Position numbers and translations under genes: made by a program
Shown: one piece after another, positions 62,989 to 64,000 of the stretch
Layout: each line of letters begins with the position of its first letter
Position numbering within the stretch: the stretch's first letter is position 1
Notes under the pieces: generated by a model
Seen by the model: the letters and a program-made list of their open reading frames with translations, nothing else
Database searches by the model: none
Told to the model about the DNA's origin: nothing
Source of the DNA: Sphingomonas spermidinifaciens
GTDB lineage: Bacteria; Pseudomonadota; Alphaproteobacteria; Sphingomonadales; Sphingomonadaceae
Direction: 5' to 3'
DNA: 64,000 nucleotides
Assembly: GCF_002351485.1 (NCBI RefSeq)
Contig: NZ_NWMW01000001.1
Location: 1,116,001-1,180,000 of the forward strand

Positions 62989-64000
62989 CTGCCGACACGC
63001 ACTCCGTTCTCAGCGGCCTCAAGCCGCTCAGCCGGCTCGATCACCCCCGCGAGATGATCCGCCAGTTCACGCCCAACTGGTTCGCCGCGACGATGGGCAC
63101 GGGCATCCTTGCCCTCGCGCTGCCGCAGGTGCCCGGCATCGGGCCTTCGCTTAAACCTGTCGGCGAGGTGTTGTGGTTCTTCAATATCGCGCTCTTCGCG
63201 CTGTTCGCCGGCCTCTATGGCGCGCGCTGGGTGATGTTCGGGCACGAGGCGCGGCGCATCTTCGGGCACAACACCGTGTCGATGTTCATCGGGACCATTC
63301 CGATGGGGCTGGCGACGATCATCAACGGCTGTCTCGCCTTCGGCATCGCGCGGTTCGGAAATGGCATCGTGCCGGTCGCGCATATCCTGTGGTGGATCGA
63401 CGTCGCCATGTCGCTCGCCTGCGGCGTGCTGATCCCCTACCTGATGTTTACCCGCCACGAGCACAGCCTGGACGGCATGACCGCCGTATGGCTGCTGCCG
63501 GTCGTCGCTGCCGAAGTGGCGGGCGCCAGCGGCGGGCTGCTCGCGCCGCATCTAACCGATCCCCACGCGCAGATAGTGACGCTCGCGACCTCCTATGTGC
63601 TGTGGGCCTATTCGGTGCCGGTCGCGTTTGGCATCCTCGCCATCCTCATCCTGCGCATGGCACTCCACAAGTTGCCGCATGAAAGCATGGCGGCATCTTC
63701 CTGGCTGGCGCTGGGGCCGATCGGCACGGGTGCTCTGGGCATGCTGGTGCTCGGCGCGGATGCGCCGGCGATCCTCACCGCGCACGGGCTAGCCGGCGTC
63801 GGCACCGTCGCGCAGGGGATCGGCGTTGTCGCCGGGCTCTGCCTTTGGGGTTTCGGCCTGTGGTGGCTGGCGCTCGCGACGCTTATCACCATCCGCTACT
63901 GGCGCGCGGGCGTGCCGTTCAACCTCGGCTGGTGGGGCTACACCTTCCCGCTCGGCGTCTACACCGTCGCCACCTTCCGCCTCGGCACGACGCTGAACCT
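62985..64000 (+). CDS. TDT/SLAC1-family exporter, 3'-truncated by the window
   Basis: At least 338 residues; the frame is open to the window end. About ten helices of the tellurite-resistance/dicarboxylate transporter (TehA, SLAC1, SSU1) family: FTPNWFAATMGTGILALALP, NTVSMFIGTIPMGLATIING, TFPLGVYTVATFRLGTTLN. The last segment is the SLAC1-type C-terminal motif (GWWGYTFPLGVYT). SSU1 and related proteins export sulfite. Coupled to the LysR gene and beside a sulfite-oxidase-like gene, so sulfite is the most likely substrate. Confidence 0.87.
   Translation, partial: MTADTHSVLSGLKPLSRLDHPREMIRQFTPNWFAATMGTGILALALPQVPGIGPSLKPVGEVLWFFNIALFALFAGLYGARWVMFGHEARRIFGHNTVSMFIGTIPMGLATIINGCLAFGIARFGNGIVPVAHILWWIDVAMSLACGVLIPYLMFTRHEHSLDGMTAVWLLPVVAAEVAGASGGLLAPHLTDPHAQIVTLATSYVLWAYSVPVAFGILAILILRMALHKLPHESMAASSWLALGPIGTGALGMLVLGADAPAILTAHGLAGVGTVAQGIGVVAGLCLWGFGLWWLALATLITIRYWRAGVPFNLGWWGYTFPLGVYTVATFRLGTTLN

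Overview
The window is a GC-rich alphaproteobacterial chromosome segment, most likely from a sphingomonad (Sphingomonas, Sphingobium or a relative). That assignment is inferred from the valine-degradation gene set, the isocitrate lyase type, CCGTTCG-type intergenic repeats and the style of the metal-resistance genes. No marker gene fixes the species.

Region 1 (1-12668) looks like core genome. It holds the 3' part of isocitrate lyase, an ABC1 kinase, a DUF3237 protein, and a minus-strand valine/isobutyrate degradation set: acyl-CoA dehydrogenase, 3-hydroxyisobutyryl-CoA hydrolase, enoyl-CoA hydratase, 3-hydroxyisobutyrate dehydrogenase and methylmalonate-semialdehyde dehydrogenase. The last is divergent from a LysR regulator across a perfect inverted repeat. 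A deacetylase, a lipoprotein and a membrane protein are translationally coupled to the dehydrogenase.

Region 2 starts at 12720-12767, which is the 3' half of a tRNA-Ala(GGC) gene and the expected scar of an integrated genomic island. A gene-poor stretch follows to 14058, with direct repeats, an orphan VbhA-like antitoxin, a perfect 24-bp inverted-repeat cassette and a parS-like palindrome.

Region 3 (14059-54244) is a dense metal and metalloid resistance block. In order it contains: ars operon 1 (arsRCB-ynfA-arsH); a long minus-strand czc operon read from a MerR-type promoter (CDF, czcCBA, DUF190, ZIP, czcD and others) with a CadR-like regulator; copper genes (Csp, copCD); a CnrYXH-like sigma/anti-sigma/sensor trio leading into copAB and a cusCBAF system; a MerR-controlled glutaredoxin-MauE fusion; a czcC'-'czcA deletion scar; a lead-type regulon of PbrR, a Tat-exported double-retropepsin/PDZ protein, a cytochrome c-FTR1 permease and a CDF pump, each with its own PbrR-like operator; and ars operon 2 (arsR, two kinds of arsC, arsB, arsN2, arsH). 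The two ars operons are near-duplicate direct repeats enclosing about 33 kb. Two related inverted-repeat cassettes (13675-13771 and 54377-54487) bracket the whole block, the second next to a serine resolvase.

Region 4 (55084-64000) adds a fluoride module (fluoride riboswitch, CLC-F antiporter, DUF190), a DUF305/beta-propeller/ECF sigma/anti-sigma operon, and a likely sulfite-detoxification module (cytoplasmic sulfite-oxidase-like enzyme, MgtC-like protein, LysR regulator, SLAC1/TDT exporter cut by the window end). No intact tRNA, integrase, transposase or CRISPR array was seen, so the far island boundary is probably outside the window.
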